64,000 nt of DNA from Branchiostoma floridae (lineage: Eukaryota > Chordata > Leptocardii > Amphioxiformes > Branchiostomatidae), in NCBI RefSeq assembly GCF_000003815.2, contig NC_049983.1:16625856-16689855 (forward strand). Direction: 5' to 3'. The position numbers and the translations under genes were made by a program. The notes under the pieces are model-generated. The model ran no database searches. It was not told the DNA's origin and saw only the letters and a list, made by a program, of their open reading frames with translations. Shown here one piece after another: positions 9,496 through 21,900 of this stretch (positions are counted from its first letter, which is position 1; each line of letters starts with the position of its first letter).

Positions 9496-12400
9496 ATCGA
9501 TAAGGATTTAATGATATGACAACATTTTCCGTCGCCAGAGAGCCGAATTCTTTCAGACAGATTTATGTAAAATTTGCCACTGCCACATACCAAAAATGCC
9601 CTAATTTTGTTGCCTGTAGCTGTCGTACGACGTGTTTGACATCCCTTGCAGCTAGACTGTAAAAAACAACCTTTGATTTACAATCATAAACTTTTTTCGA
9701 CCCCTCACTACGGAGGGTATTAGCCTTTGCCCTTTGGGTATTTCAGAACAATGACTCCAGACAGACAACACTGAGGAAAGATCATATCATACGTATCTGA
9801 CTCCCAGGTCTTTAGAAAGTGCTCCGAGGGCACATTCTTCCTGGTCTGACAGTATAGCAACATTCTCTTTCAATGACTCTTGTACATTTATTTATTACAG
9901 AGCTTATTTCATATAGTAATGGTGTTACAGAAATCTTTGTGGTATTAACTCAGAAAACACATGTTATTTCTCAATGCCAACAGTATATTTGGATAATTAG
10001 TACAAAACTACTAATCATCACAACGTCACTTAGTGACAATGTTTAAGTGGCAACTTTCATATCTCCCGTACGCACATATCATTACCGACGTGCTAAGATT
10101 TAAACAAAAAAATACCAGAGCTTCACAGACGTTCTGGCGATAAGAAGTTGCGCGTAATATCTCTTATATAGAATGGCCATGGAGGCACCCGTGTTATAAA
10201 CGAGACATACGTGCCAACCTGATACGTAAAACGGTATGTGAGTATAAGTAGCTGTCGTTCAAATCATCGCCGGCTACCGTATCACGTACTATCTCATGAC
10301 CTCACCACTCTTGACACCCTTTAAAAGTCTTCGCGTACGAATTAATTCTCCTGACGAAGTTGATCGGTAGCCTGATTAAATCTCGCTTATAGCAGCCCGC
10401 CAAACATCCGCCGGCCCACTATCCTCCGCGGGGAGGGGCCAGTTAGAGCCCTGGACAGCGGAGTTTGTGTTACACAGACTAGTTGATCGGTATCGCTTCC
10501 TGTAAACAAACCCCCAAGCTCAAACTGTGCCGCTCCTGGGCCTGGTCATATCTGTGATAAAGATTTCATTCATCAGAACGTGGTGGGTTACACATTATAA
10601 TTGGGGATAAAGTCGAAAGTCTGGGAGGGTTAAAAGGTTACTTTAGGCACAGCACTGGTTGTGTTCTTCGCGTCACGTAGAATTATAAGGGATAGATGTT
10701 ATGATAAAAAGAAGAACACATCAAAGACACTTAACTAATCTGTTTGTAATGTGCTGTGTGGGAAAATGATTTGTAAAAATAAGTTGTCGCTACTTTGCAA
10801 CCTATCTTTGCCACCGATCTCCCTAAGGGAAGAAAATCTGTGGTTTGTAACTTGAATTGTCATTGTCATTCTGATCTTTCATGTTATGAAACTTTACAGC
10901 TATGGCCTACTTCCTTTTGCGCAATCAACAAGATCATGGCGTGTTATTGCTAGGATTGGCCTAGGATAAGAATTTATGAATGAATAGGTTGGGCTGATTT
11001 ATGAATGAATAGTCCAATCTGTACGACAAACTACACACATCGTCTGTTTGTGTGACAGTGATGTGGTCTGTTATGACATCTTTATGAGATAACACCCAGG
11101 AATAATTATCTACAGATTATTAATTAATGTCACTTTTTTTCTGATTCATATGCCCTCCGATCCCCTCTTTTATATCATATGAAGTTCTCATGGTACAAAC
11201 ATACTCACGGCTACCTGGGTACACTTATTTCGATGTGTAAAATCATAACAGTTTGAGAGGAAACCCTTACTCAGCACATCTGGACTTGTTGTGTAGGAGT
11301 GCCATGTATTGCCTGTTGTTTACAATACAAACCAATGGCTTTATTTGGCCCGATTTAGATTCACAAGGAGTTGGTGGGAGGGGGGCAAAACACACTTGGG
11401 CTGTCAGCATCTATATTGACAACGTGTAAGAGTGTCCTGATACGTTCTACAGAGCTAGAGTGGTACCTCTTGCCGACCAAGTCCTCAAGACCTGCAAAAC
11501 ACTACTCATAAATCGTGATAGATGATATGATACCATTCATTCATAAATCGTCCAAAGAAGTGTAGTTGTGCCAACAATTTTAGCACGTCCGCATAAAATG
11601 TTAATGAGGGCATTAATGCATAGCAAATGCACCCTGTGCAAATCCGAACTAGTTTCTATAGTTTTACTTTTCTTTCAAAAGTGATGCAATGGTTTGTGTC
11701 TTGGCCTAACTTGGCAAGTCCCATTTACAATGTCACCCACGTAAGTTTTGCAAGTCATACCTGTACAACTGACGTCCACAGTTGTATACATTTCCGTTCA
11801 AATACATTATATAATACAAACACGGTCTATATTTAACGCCTTAGCTAATGTCTACATGCACGTGGGGCTGCGACGTGCCAAGAGATCTACGGAAAATAAT
11901 GGCGCTGTTGACGTGTTTGGAAGTCTAAATTTCCCATTATCAACACTTAGGAAACGGAATACTCGTGCTCGTGTTGCTTATTGATAATTGTAAGAGAAAG
12001 TTTTCCGGGTGAAGGAGACACAACACAACCTTAGCTGGGTCAGAAATTTGTCAGCAGTGTTTCTGTCTGCTCGCCCACACTAGATGAGGGCTTGTCGATG
12101 CTTCAAGTTTTATCCCCCCCCCCCATTAAAAATTGGGTTTCTCTGATGTGCATGGTTTTAAAAATCCAACTGTAATGAAATTCATTCCTTTTGATGTTCT
12201 ACACTTTTTTTGTCAACCTTCTCTTGATAATTTTCTTCGTGAAATCTCTGTACACACGTGCACACGTGCACACACACAAGCACAGTCAAGATCTTTTTCC
12301 GTCACTATCGCATACATAAGGCACGTTTACTGAAACAATTTGATATCAAAGGCTTCTTCTTCGATAGTCCTGGATGTGTCGTGTAGAGTCGTATACAGTA

Positions 12401-13393
12401 TTCATTTGTCTTGTGGTGGAAAGCGCAGTGGTTCATCCTGGGTCATTCTATAGTCCACAGCTTTTTCCGTAATGACACTAACAAAAGAATCGTGATGTTG
12501 CTGTCGTACGATTCATGTCGTGCGACAGCCGCTAATGGTGTCAGCCGAAGTCTCAGTAGAAGTAACATTAAGAATTGTTAATAAAAACAATCGTAAACTG
12601 ACCAAGTATAGTGTGTGGCTATGACTTAACTCGCATGCATTAAAGTCATTAAAGGATACTGCGACTCGTACGACGTTTCAAAGTTACATAATCATGGATC
12701 ATCGTGTATTTATAACTCCAACCGCAAACTACACAATGTGCAGGTTTGGGGATTTTCATGACGCTTCACTCAAACGTCCTTTACCACAACAGTGTTGCGT
12801 GAGGACACAGGGGTGAGAGCGGAGGACAACATTCCTCTGTGTACATACTGCATGTATCATCACGACACTGGTATGGTATGGTATGGTGTACGGTAGGGGT
12901 CGTCCGACGGGGGGGAGGATACGTTGAATACTCGGAGAGGTGGGGAATACACCTTTCTCATGCGGTGGACATTAATGATTGAAACCGAGACCAATGTGTC
13001 AAACAAAAGAGTGAACATCATAATCAGCAGTTCAACCAATGATAGCACGGCATTTAGGAAATCGTCGGTCAAATATTTGCATTATTATGTTTTTATTTTG
13101 CATCTCTTAAAGGGACTATGGGATCAGTCTACACTACCCTAAATTGCTATATTTTTCGGTGCATCACACTGGTTATGCTATCTATTATTTCCGTGGTTGC
13201 CTCATTGACCTCGTTTTTTATCTATCATGGCCGCCGCAATAGCTACGAAAGAAGGTATACTACTATCTCTATCCTATGTTCTTCCATACTTAATAGAGAA
13301 TGCATGTATTCAAGACTTTTGAAAGTCACTAACAAAAACCCAACTACAGTACTTAAGACAGCCGCGAGGGGACCATGCTATAAAGTTTAACAT
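9496..13393. other. Intergenic, no gene seen
   Basis: No supported gene. It holds a C10 run near 12115-12124, a small alternating CACGTG/CA tract near 12250-12280, a TCGTACGA hairpin at 12501-12528, and tandem TGGTATGG near 12869-12890. Short open frames (for example 11,627-11,984 and 12,924-13,390) lack domain, splice or composition support. Confidence 0.5.
12501..12528. repeat. Short inverted repeat with TCGTACGA core
   Basis: Two 11-bp arms, the left being CTGTCGTACGA and the right TCGTGCGACAG, pair at 10 of 11 positions around a 6-bp loop. The arm sequence is the same motif as in the 18-bp minisatellite at 9334-9495. Confidence 0.6.
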
Positions 13394-13610
13394 ACTGTAA
13401 TTCAGTTGTCTTCTCGGTACCAAACTTTCACGGTCTGAGAAAATTACCTTGTTCTCGGAACTAAATGTTCATGGTGGCAGCAGGTGCACATGAAAAAGTC
13501 TCTTATATCATTTGTTATCAGTAATGATAAGTTCACGTTACAGTCGCCACCGTGAAAACCGTGAACATAAAAATACATTTAAAAAAATCAGGAATTACAT
13601 CGGAATGCCA
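13394..13610. mobile_element. Degenerate MITE related to the element at 36467-36662
   Basis: The left end reads ACTGTAATTCAG and the right end CAGGAATTACA, an imperfect inverted pair. Inside, 'TTCATGGTGGC' and 'GCCACCGTGAA' segments also face each other. The layout and motifs (TTCRCGGTGG) resemble the better preserved copy at 36467-36662. Confidence 0.35.
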
Positions 13611-13995
13611 ATAGCTATCTACCACATTATGTAAAACAAGATAATGACCAAGAATTTTAGCACAAAAGCTGTTAAAATAATGTGTGAATCATGTGTGTAA
13701 TAAGACCCTGTTAGCAAGGATAACTACATTTGGTATATCTTTGTGTCCAGCATGATAATAAATCAATTTGAAGGCACAATCATGATAACGATCGGAGTAG
13801 ACAAAAAATGGTGAAGGCCATATATAATAGACGAGGTCATGGGAGGTCTCTCAGATTTATGAATGAAGTCGCTTCGGGCACTAGGAAGACATTGTGAATG
13901 GGGTCGTAAGGGGTCACACACCTGAATCCCCCTGGGACTTAGTGACAGACAAGACTAGTCTCTCTGTTACCATGGTACTGGGGTACGTCATAGTA

Positions 13996-14004
13996 CTAGT
14001 GGTG
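13996..14004. repeat. 9-bp target duplication CTAGTGGTG (with 14182-14190)
   Basis: Identical 9-mers directly flank the TAATCTCC and GGAGATTA termini of the MITE at 14005-14181. Confidence 0.85.
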
Positions 14005-14181
14005 TAATCTCCAAGCAGATCCTACAATGGCATAAGATAGTACCAAACTGGCCAAGGAGTGTAGTCAGCCAACTCGGAGGTGTCCATTTGCCATATAGCG
14101 AAACACACTTCTAAGCCGGCTTCACTCCTCTGTCAGCTTTTGACATTATCTCATGCTACCGTATGATCTGCTTGGAGATTA
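14005..14181. mobile_element. Palindrome-ended MITE, TAATCTCCAAGCAGATC family, 177 bp
   Basis: The left end TAATCTCCAAGCAGATC and the right end GATCTGCTTGGAGATTA are perfect inverted repeats of 17 bp. The element is flanked by the 9-bp duplication CTAGTGGTG (13996-14004 and 14182-14190). The core contains a segment 'ATAAGATAGTACCAAA' that is shared with the copy at 28176-28335. A 9-bp duplication points to a Mutator-like (MuDR) transposase. Confidence 0.85.
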
Positions 14182-14420
14182 CTAGTGGTGAATGTCAGCC
14201 AAAACTGGTCGGGTGACCACCTCCAGTCACAAGCCACAGTTAAACAGTACCGTCACATTTTACGTGTTCAGTACAGAAACCATCTGTTCTCAGCAACTAT
14301 CATATGGTATTTTCTTCAGTTCATATTGCTTCAGTGATGAATCCAGGTTTGACTATATCTGTCTATCTATATCTATCCATTTATCTCCATCCATCTACCT
14401 CTCTGTTAACTTTGTATCTA

Positions 14421-14598
14421 CAGTCAAACCTGTCTATAGCGGCCACTCAAGGGACCGGACAAATTTGGCCACTATAGACAGGTGGTCTCTGTATAGAGGT
14501 GGCAACTTGTAGATAAAATACCCAAGGGACTGACAAAAAGTGGCCACTATGGACAGGTGGCCCCTCTGTAGAGGTGGCCCCTAATACAGGTTTGACTG
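14421..14598. mobile_element. Tc1/mariner-type MITE, 178 bp, copy 1
   Basis: The ends CAGTCAAACCTG and CAGGTTTGACTG are perfect 12-bp inverted repeats and are flanked by TA on each side (14419-14420 and 14599-14600), the target of Tc1/mariner elements. The interior contains repeated GGCCACTAT and GACAGGTGG motifs. A second copy of the same length is at 16903-17080. Confidence 0.85.
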
Positions 14599-15423
14599 TA
14601 CCTGTACATTTGAAAAAGTTCGCGGTGGTTTCAGTTTTGGGGTTTTTGCGGTTAGCTCTGCAAAGTGAATTCATATCGCCGCGAAAATGCGCCTCCTGTT
14701 GTTACTAACCGTACTACAGACGAAGCCTCCTTTCCCGTCCACGACGAAATAAAGTCAACCCGAAAATAAATAACTGGACCTTGTATATCCAGTGCCCATT
14801 CATCTATGTGTCGGTTCAAGGACGTACACAGTGGAATCTCTCTTCTCAATGGTTAGGTTAGAATATAATAAGACACTGCGTGAAATGGTCAATTATTTCT
14901 TTTATACTTACTTATCGCTTGCTTACTTTCACTGAATAGTTTTCTATTGCATTGTGTTCCTAAGAAAGCGCATTTTTTTTTTACTTTAACGGTCTCAGAA
15001 AGGCGTCAGCAAGTGACTCTGCTGTAAATATGTATATTTTCAGCCAGTCAAACAGACGATTAACAGATCTTTGTGAAAACGACAGCATACTGTCACAGGT
15101 CAAAGGTTATGAATGTCTACCATAGTCCCTCGTTACGTCTGATAGAAAACAAAGTGTTGACCCAGTGTTCCAGAGCCTTTACCTTACTATTGACGGACTC
15201 TTGCGGATCTTCAAGATAGTCACGCTTTCCTTTCAAGATGTTTTCTTCGAGGACGTTTCGGTAAACAATCAAACCGACACGCCCTTGGTCTATAATAGCC
15301 ACTCGGAGACATTTCAAAACATGCTCAGTGACAGTAGGTCAACAGAACGCATTTCCGATTTGAATTGCTATACTAGTAGGCTATTGGTTGTTCGAACTCA
15401 CGTGACTATTGTGTAAGTGTTGC
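14599..15423. other. Intergenic, fragment of GCGGTGG MITE, otherwise nothing seen
   Basis: A segment near 14618-14690 (TTCGCGGTGGTTT and CGCCGCGAAAATGC) resembles the MITE at 36467-36662. The remainder shows no supported gene; a 9-base run of T lies near 14972-14981. Confidence 0.35.
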
Positions 15424-15550
15424 CCGCCATGTTGGGTGGTTAAGCCTGAAAGTAGACAGGTGAATTTGAATTCAACACGTGCCAATCTAGCTATTGGTCA
15501 GGCTCTACCAGGATCAACCAACCAGCATTGCACGGGGCTGTGACGTCATG
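15424..15550. mobile_element. MITE with CCGCCATGTTGG end, copy 1
   Basis: This stretch matches the reverse complement of 27247-27386: CCGCCATGTTGG, then 'CTGAAAGT', 'ACAGGTGAATTTGAAT', then 'ATCAACCAACCA' and 'GGCTGTGACGTCA' in the same order. The two ends are partly inverted repeats of each other (GCCATGTTGG and CCAATATGGC in the better copy). Confidence 0.6.
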
Positions 15551-16902
15551 TGTAAAAAAGGCCTTATAACTTGGAGAAGATTATCAATTTAGTCATGACT
15601 TGGTGTCCTCATTACTGTTTGCCAAGGAACAACATCGGAATGCCATATTTAGTCATTAAACCTTCTGGCCGCACCTTAGCAAACTTGTCGTATTGTATGC
15701 GCAATGATGAATCAGAAATTGTACTGTTTAATGAACCATCTGGTAGTTCAACTACTGTCTAAAAAGGCAAATTTCAAACAAGAAAAATTGTAAATAAATG
15801 GCATCAGAGACTGATCAAAGATCAACAAGCAAGTAACTGTGGCTAGCCAGACAAGGGAAACGCGTTGTCATAGTGTCTTGCCAGCCACAATGGTACATGC
15901 AGTTTCGGTCAAACCACACCGAATATCCTCCAACAAATATCGTCCGACATACGCGAGACTCTGAGCTTTCGCCAAGAGTTCGAGTGGTATCTAAAACATT
16001 TGGTTGGATGTACTGGGGGAAACATAGAAGGGAAAAGATAATCGTATCGAACGACTAGATATTGATGACAGATAAAGATGTTCCGGGCGTTACTTTGAAG
16101 AACAAAAGTCTTCAACTCCTCCCTGAATGAATGTCCACCTCAGTCTGGTCTGTCTGGTCTTATTTGTTCTTTGACTACAAGCAATGGTCACTATCTTGGC
16201 CGGTTTCTACTTCGCACGGAGGGAGTGCAAATGCCAATTTGCTCACGTATGGTGTAGGCTGACCTGTTTTCGTTGCGCTTTTGTGCCACCTAACTTTAAG
16301 GATAAACCTACTCTCCAAGCAGAGGTTAGGCTACGGCTGTTTTTTTCCAATTTGTAGGCATATTTGTCGGGCTTTCTATGTTGTACTATTTTCTTGATGT
16401 CTCGCGGTTACTCTGTTTGGAGGGGGATGAGGGATGGCTCCGCCTTCCAATCCATGCCAAAGACATGTTGGATAACAACCCACTGCCTCAAGGGCCTTTA
16501 AAAGGCTATGGAACTACATTTTCTTAAAGCCACACAAATATTTACCGCTCTATTCCGCAGATAGAGTAGTTGAGTACTGGGGTTTGTTGAGGGCAGGTTC
16601 GTTGGTCGAAGGAACATGCGAGAAAACAGAAACGTCACCTGAAACTGACGTCACCATGACGACTGTGGAGTTTACTGACCTCTTTGCTATGATTGATGTG
16701 TTGATCACCTATTTTTTGAGTTTTGCTCCAAGGAAAATACATTGTACTGAAATACTGTCAACCGGGTGTCACTTTCCGCCTTTAGGGTTTTAAAGGTATT
16801 TTACCATGCAGATCTGGGTTACAGTAAATGCTCTGCTGGTCACAAAACATTGAGTGCCTTGCTATTTTAGAGAGAAAATGATAAAACATTTTAGCTTTTG
16901 TA
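15551..16902. other. Intergenic, no gene seen
   Basis: Several open frames of about 60-70 codons are present, but none has coding-like composition, a domain or splice sites. Nothing is assignable. Confidence 0.5.
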
Positions 16903-17080
16903 CAGTCAACCCTGTCTATAGCGGCCACTCAAGGGACCGGACAAATTTGGCCACTATAGACAGGTGGCCTCTGTATAGAGGTGGCAACTTGTAGATAAAA
17001 TACCCAAGGGACCGACAAAAAGTGGCCACTATGGACAGGTGGCCCCTCTGTAGAGGTGGCCCCTAATGCAGGTTTGACTG
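16903..17080. mobile_element. Tc1/mariner-type MITE, 178 bp, copy 2
   Basis: Same length and sequence as 14421-14598 with about four substitutions by eye, flanked by TA. One of the differences is in the left inverted repeat (CAGTCAACCCTG). The near identity suggests recent insertion of both copies. Confidence 0.85.
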
Positions 17081-17342
17081 TATGTGTGTTAGGGGCATTT
17101 GAAATGAAAAAGTATGCAATTACTAGAGAAGGAAAGTTGTGAAAAGATGATGTAGAACCAGTATTTTTGTTATTGAGATTTGCCACATTAGTGAAAGGGT
17201 TACTATAAGTTGTCGGGTGACTATCACTTTGTTGTCGGATGTCAGCCGACGTAACGCGCTAGTTTTGCACACTAGTACAAGCTGTGTGAGACGGTTAAGT
17301 TTGATCCAATTACACCGGAAAGTGTTACCCATAGTAAGTGTG

Positions 17343-17585
17343 GTGGGATCTTTAACGTTCTTGAGGCGTGACTCTCCTCCGCCTCAAAGTCAAACATTGG
17401 ACTTCGAGCTCCCGCTTTGCCGTAGTAGCCGAGAGGACGTACCTAAGAACACATTTTCCATGAGTCCATTAAGGAAATTCTTGTCATGCACAATTCTCGC
17501 GAGGGATTCGAACCCAGACACTTTAGATTCTAAGTCAACATCCCTAACTACAAGATCACCTGCCTCCTTGCAGAAGGAAAACTGA
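17343..17585 (-). mobile_element. tRNA-derived SINE copy
   Basis: Read on the - strand, the element begins with a tRNA-like head: 'GGTGATCTTGTAGTTAGG' (A-box region), an anticodon-arm-like 'TTGACTTAGAATCTAA' and a textbook B box 'GGGTTCGAATCCC' (+ strand 17504-17516). It ends near 17343 with 'ACGTTAAAGATCCCACC', a 3' end typical of SINEs. A functional tRNA is excluded by length and pairing. Confidence 0.6.
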
Positions 17586-18484
17586 AGAAAGAAGAAGGAG
17601 ACGGACTGTACAAGAAAGAAGCGATGATCATGAAACAGACGAAATTGGGAAGAATGAAAATCTTAAAGATATTTATTGAGATATTTTTTACCACGTATAT
17701 GCGATATTTTGCTTGTCTTGTAGGTAGCGATGATTACAAACAACGACACAAAACAGTACACACACCAGAACCTAACATCTGCTTGGAGATTAAAGTTGTT
17801 CGCCATCGTAGACTGATGGAGTTTTGAGTATTATGTAAGTGGACTCTAATCGACCTACAAAGTAGGTCTGAAATGAGCACACGGTGTTCTCTTAAGCGCA
17901 AGTTTTATGTGCTCATCCATATATAATCTGAAATTAATGATGCCTAATTCGGCGTTTAATCTAGTCTTAGTAGATCGGCCTATATTGTCTCTACCCAATT
18001 GTGGTGTTTGTGACTAACAACAAAACTGAAGTGGCCCTCCCTCTTTAAATTCTATTGTGCAATTATTCCCAAAGCAAACACTCCTTGGAAACTTAAGTCG
18101 ACAATAAAAACGGCTAACATCGTCTTGAAGTGGGCTTGTTTCATCCGGACTGACGCAACGACCAGCTTCCTATTTCCCGCAGCTTCACTTGAATTTGTCG
18201 TGAGTGTCCCTCTACCCGAGTAGTAGCAGCAAGCCAAAGTCTTTAGTCCCCCACTGGGTGAAAGCTGGAACATATGCATTGTACCCAGTGCCCTTCCCAG
18301 TCTTGAGTTGCCGAAAGAAAAGAAAGCTCCGATGTAAACACGTTGTCATTAGCATTCTATTGGGGCTTGACATGCATGGTTAACAGGTTGCACAAAACAA
18401 GGCATATAGCACTTCATCAACATTAAATTAACGCCGTGTTGACCAGAGTTAATGGGTAATGCGCGCCGTGCAATGATTAATGAG
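17586..18484. other. Intergenic, nothing assignable except a MITE end
   Basis: ATCTGCTTGGAGATTA at 17779-17794 is the right end of the TAATCTCC MITE family, without a visible left end. The rest has no supported feature. Confidence 0.4.
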
Positions 18485-18990
18485 GCCTGTGGTGACGCGC
18501 GGACTGAACTTGGCAAATAAGAGGACGGGGTTTTGCGGGTTTTTGGTGAGATGCCAGTGGAAGGTTTGGGTGGTGGGGTTTGCTTTAGTTATCGCAAACT
18601 GTGCAAGTTACACATGGCTCGACCAATGGCTGCGGAGCACCACGTGGGAACAGGTTGTTCAGGTTGGTCGTCGCTGCGCCGAGGAGTTGGACTAGTGTTC
18701 TGACTGAACTCAAACACTGGTCGTGCGCAAAACCACACACACAAACTCACACACACTCACTCACAGCGGTGGAACCTATACCCTCAGCACACGGGGCAAG
18801 AAGCTTGCTTAGAAACTTTACTTTGGCACCTGTCCCGAGCGCACACGGTAGAACTTGCCCTGCGTTCTCCCGAGCGGACACATAACTCATACCAGGTGGA
18901 GGGAGACCCCGCGACGCCCGGCTGCGCTTCTCCCAGCTCCGGTTCACCCCCGGTACGAGCCGCGTCAAGGAGATAGCAAGGGCACCAAAC
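18485..18990 (+). promoter_or_regulatory. KLF15 promoter / 5' UTR region with CCAAT box and E-box
   Basis: A CCAAT motif at 18623-18627 is followed 13 bp later by the palindromic E-box CACGTG at 18641-18646, about 350 bp before the KLF15 start codon. The sequence becomes GC-rich from here to the coding exon. A CAAATAAGAGG near 18513 is a weak TATA-like candidate. A short (CA)n tract lies near 18733-18760. Where transcription starts is not visible from sequence. In mammals Klf15 is clock-controlled; linking this E-box to clock factors is only an inference. Confidence 0.4.
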
Positions 18991-21900
18991 ATGGTGGACT
19001 ACCTCCGCACCAACTCGAGTTTAGAACGCGAGCAGTGGACGCTGCAGCGACTCAACTCCTTCGAGGACATCAGCGACAGCTCGAGCTCGACCTCCTCGGT
19101 GTCGTCCGACAGGTTGAGTCCCGGGAGTGGGTCGTCAGATCTCAGCCCGTGTTCAGAGGACGGGGACGTCTTTCTCGACTACTTGTTTTCGCAGGGGCTG
19201 GCCGACGCGATGGACCGGGCGCACGCAGAGCTCTCGTGGGATGACATGGCAGCTGAGTACAGGTCGCAAACCGAAGCCATCGATCACCAACCACCACACG
19301 TGGCTTCAGACGGTATACCTAAAGACCTCGTAGACCTCTTTTTAAAGGACGATTACTTCGCCCCGACTGACGAGAAAGTCGGTATCATCACCGCCGCCGC
19401 AAGCCCGCAGTTCGCCGCGGAGCCGTACTTCGCCGAGCCCGCGCCGCCACAGCTACTGTCGGGCCATCAGGATGTCAATCAACCCGCCATGCCTGTCGAT
19501 CTGTCCACCGCCAGTCACCGACACGTGTCCCCCAAACCCGTGGTCAAAACTGTGGATGTGACGAAGCAAGTCCTCACCCTACCCCTCAAGCCCAACAAGC
19601 CCCCGCCGGTCCTGATCAAGACCGTGAAGATGCCCGTGCCGATCTCCCCCAAGCCCGTCCAGACCAGGCGGGAGATCTCTCACCACCAGCCGGCCGCTCA
19701 GGTAGCGATGGTCGGCGGTCTGCGGGACATGTCGGCGGACCTCGACAACAGCGACCTCCGTATACACAAGTGCAGCTACGCGGGATGTTCCAAGACCTAC
19801 ACCAAAAGTTCACATCTGAAGGTTGGTGTTTGTTTTTCCACTAGATACCTACATGTGTATTTTATATATGACATGTTAAGGTATTTCATGATTTATTAAC
19901 TGACACTGCATACCTCTGCATGGAACCTTAGTAGCGGTATTTTTCACAATTTTTATAATTTTCATATGCATGGTCGTCTGCCACTGAATTCTTGCCAACA
20001 TACTAGGTTAGTGGACTTGTTTTTTTGACACTGGGTTGACCCCTGCGCGATTGTTGCTGGCGTTCTATTGTCCACAAGGAGGGTATTTAAAATACCATAA
20101 ACTTGCGCCTCAGGTTTTATTTTAACTCACAGTCTTGTACAATAGTGTCATTATGTGTCAGAGGGATAGCCCAGGGGTTTTACCCACATGCATGGGTGCG
20201 GGGGCGGTTTGAGGTACTAGATCGCGGATGTTGTGGTTCCTAGTCATGCCACTCGCCAATCTACCGAGGAAAAAACATCTACAGTACCAAGAAGACAGGA
20301 AATTGCGTGATGCCACGTTCTAGTTAAACTCTGGGGTTGTTCTGTGTCAGGTCCCTGACAAAATGGATCTGACAGAAACCATGTGCTGATATACTAGTAC
20401 ACGACTCGCTGGACAAAAACTGTTGAAACACAACAATTCCAAACAAATAAAAACATCCGTGGAAACAACAACAACCGTAAAACCGCCCATGCTTTCATGT
20501 GTATTAAACCCTAGCGCAAAAATAAACGTAACTGACTTGAGGGATCCACTTTCCCACACTTAAGACTTGAGAAAATCAACATGACACTCCACCGTTTCCC
20601 ACCTGTTACGCTTTACCCCGATTTAAAAGCTCATTACTTTAGGGAAAGCCCATTGTTAGTCCCAGGGGATGCCCGGATTATCGCCATAGATAAGCATCAG
20701 GACATGTATGCGCATACTATCATTCGCATCAATGAGCCGTGAAACATCCTTCTTTAAACACGTCTTCTACTCGTGGTTATCAGGAATTCACTTACTACGA
20801 CACACAAAAATATAAACAAACTTGGATTTTTTTGTTTTTATTTCATACGCTTTGCGGGGGTAATGCGTGTTCGTACGGTAGAGTGTCTTCCTCGCTTGAC
20901 TTGATAGACAATTTGGATCTCGGCAGAGCATGCATGTATGGTTCCTTGTGTTTGTAATCGCAGCACAGCAGGCTTTGATTTACTCCAGATAACCTGGCCC
21001 TCGTGCAAGGCTAGTCAAGTTGGGAGAAAGTGCACAGAAGTTGAGAACTAACAGACTGGTGTATATCCGGCTTCCTCAATAGATAAAAAAAGAACATGAA
21101 TGATTGATTTTTGTACATACGTCATTGTTGACTCAAAATTAAACCCTCAAACCAAAACAACGTAATTCACAGGGCTCTGCCGATTCAAAACTCACAAACA
21201 TTACATAAACGAACCGTAATCTAATCTCTATACAAATTAAGGCGACAAGCCATTGCGTACGATTTCCACTGAACAGTCATCACATTGCGTACAAGCTGGA
21301 AAAAAAGCCCCCCTCCCACATCAACATGTTTTTAAAAATAGCCGCAAAAGAATGTACTTGATGAGGGCCATTTTCACACAAACACATCACTTGGGTAAAA
21401 CATGATTAACAACTGCAGAATTATCAAGGATGGTGCCTCCAAATAATAAAACATGCCATGAGTGTACTACTCAAGGTTGACTTGTACTGAGTGATCTTGA
21501 TAAAAGTCCTGTCATGACGGAAGGTGAACTAAAGGAGAACTTGATAGTTGACAGGTTAAAACCTGGCTTTACCTGAGTAGACTTTAATAGTCCATTTAAC
21601 CTTGCAAAGGCGTAAAGAATGTTCCCCTTTTGTTAGCTGCCTCACGAATAAAGAAAAGGACAGAAGAACTGACACAGTTCTAGTTCTATGATATCAAGGT
21701 TTTCTTAACGAATATGCAAATTGCGACTTATATATCTTGGGAATGCCACCATGTTTACTTCACTATGTGTATGAAATGTACGCTTTCTAGAGCAACCTTT
21801 GAAGGCGCACAAACTATGAAAACAGAATACCTGAGGCGTTAAACGATTCTTCAAAAAGGCCATAGTGAAACCTATTCTATATGGGATTTCCAAGCGACTT

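Noticed and set aside
9293-9511. Cys-rich and Val/Arg-rich small proteins
   Set aside because: Translations of the 18-bp repeat in different frames.
17500-17585. A tRNA gene on the - strand
   Set aside because: B box is perfect, but the acceptor and D arms do not pair and a SINE body continues downstream.
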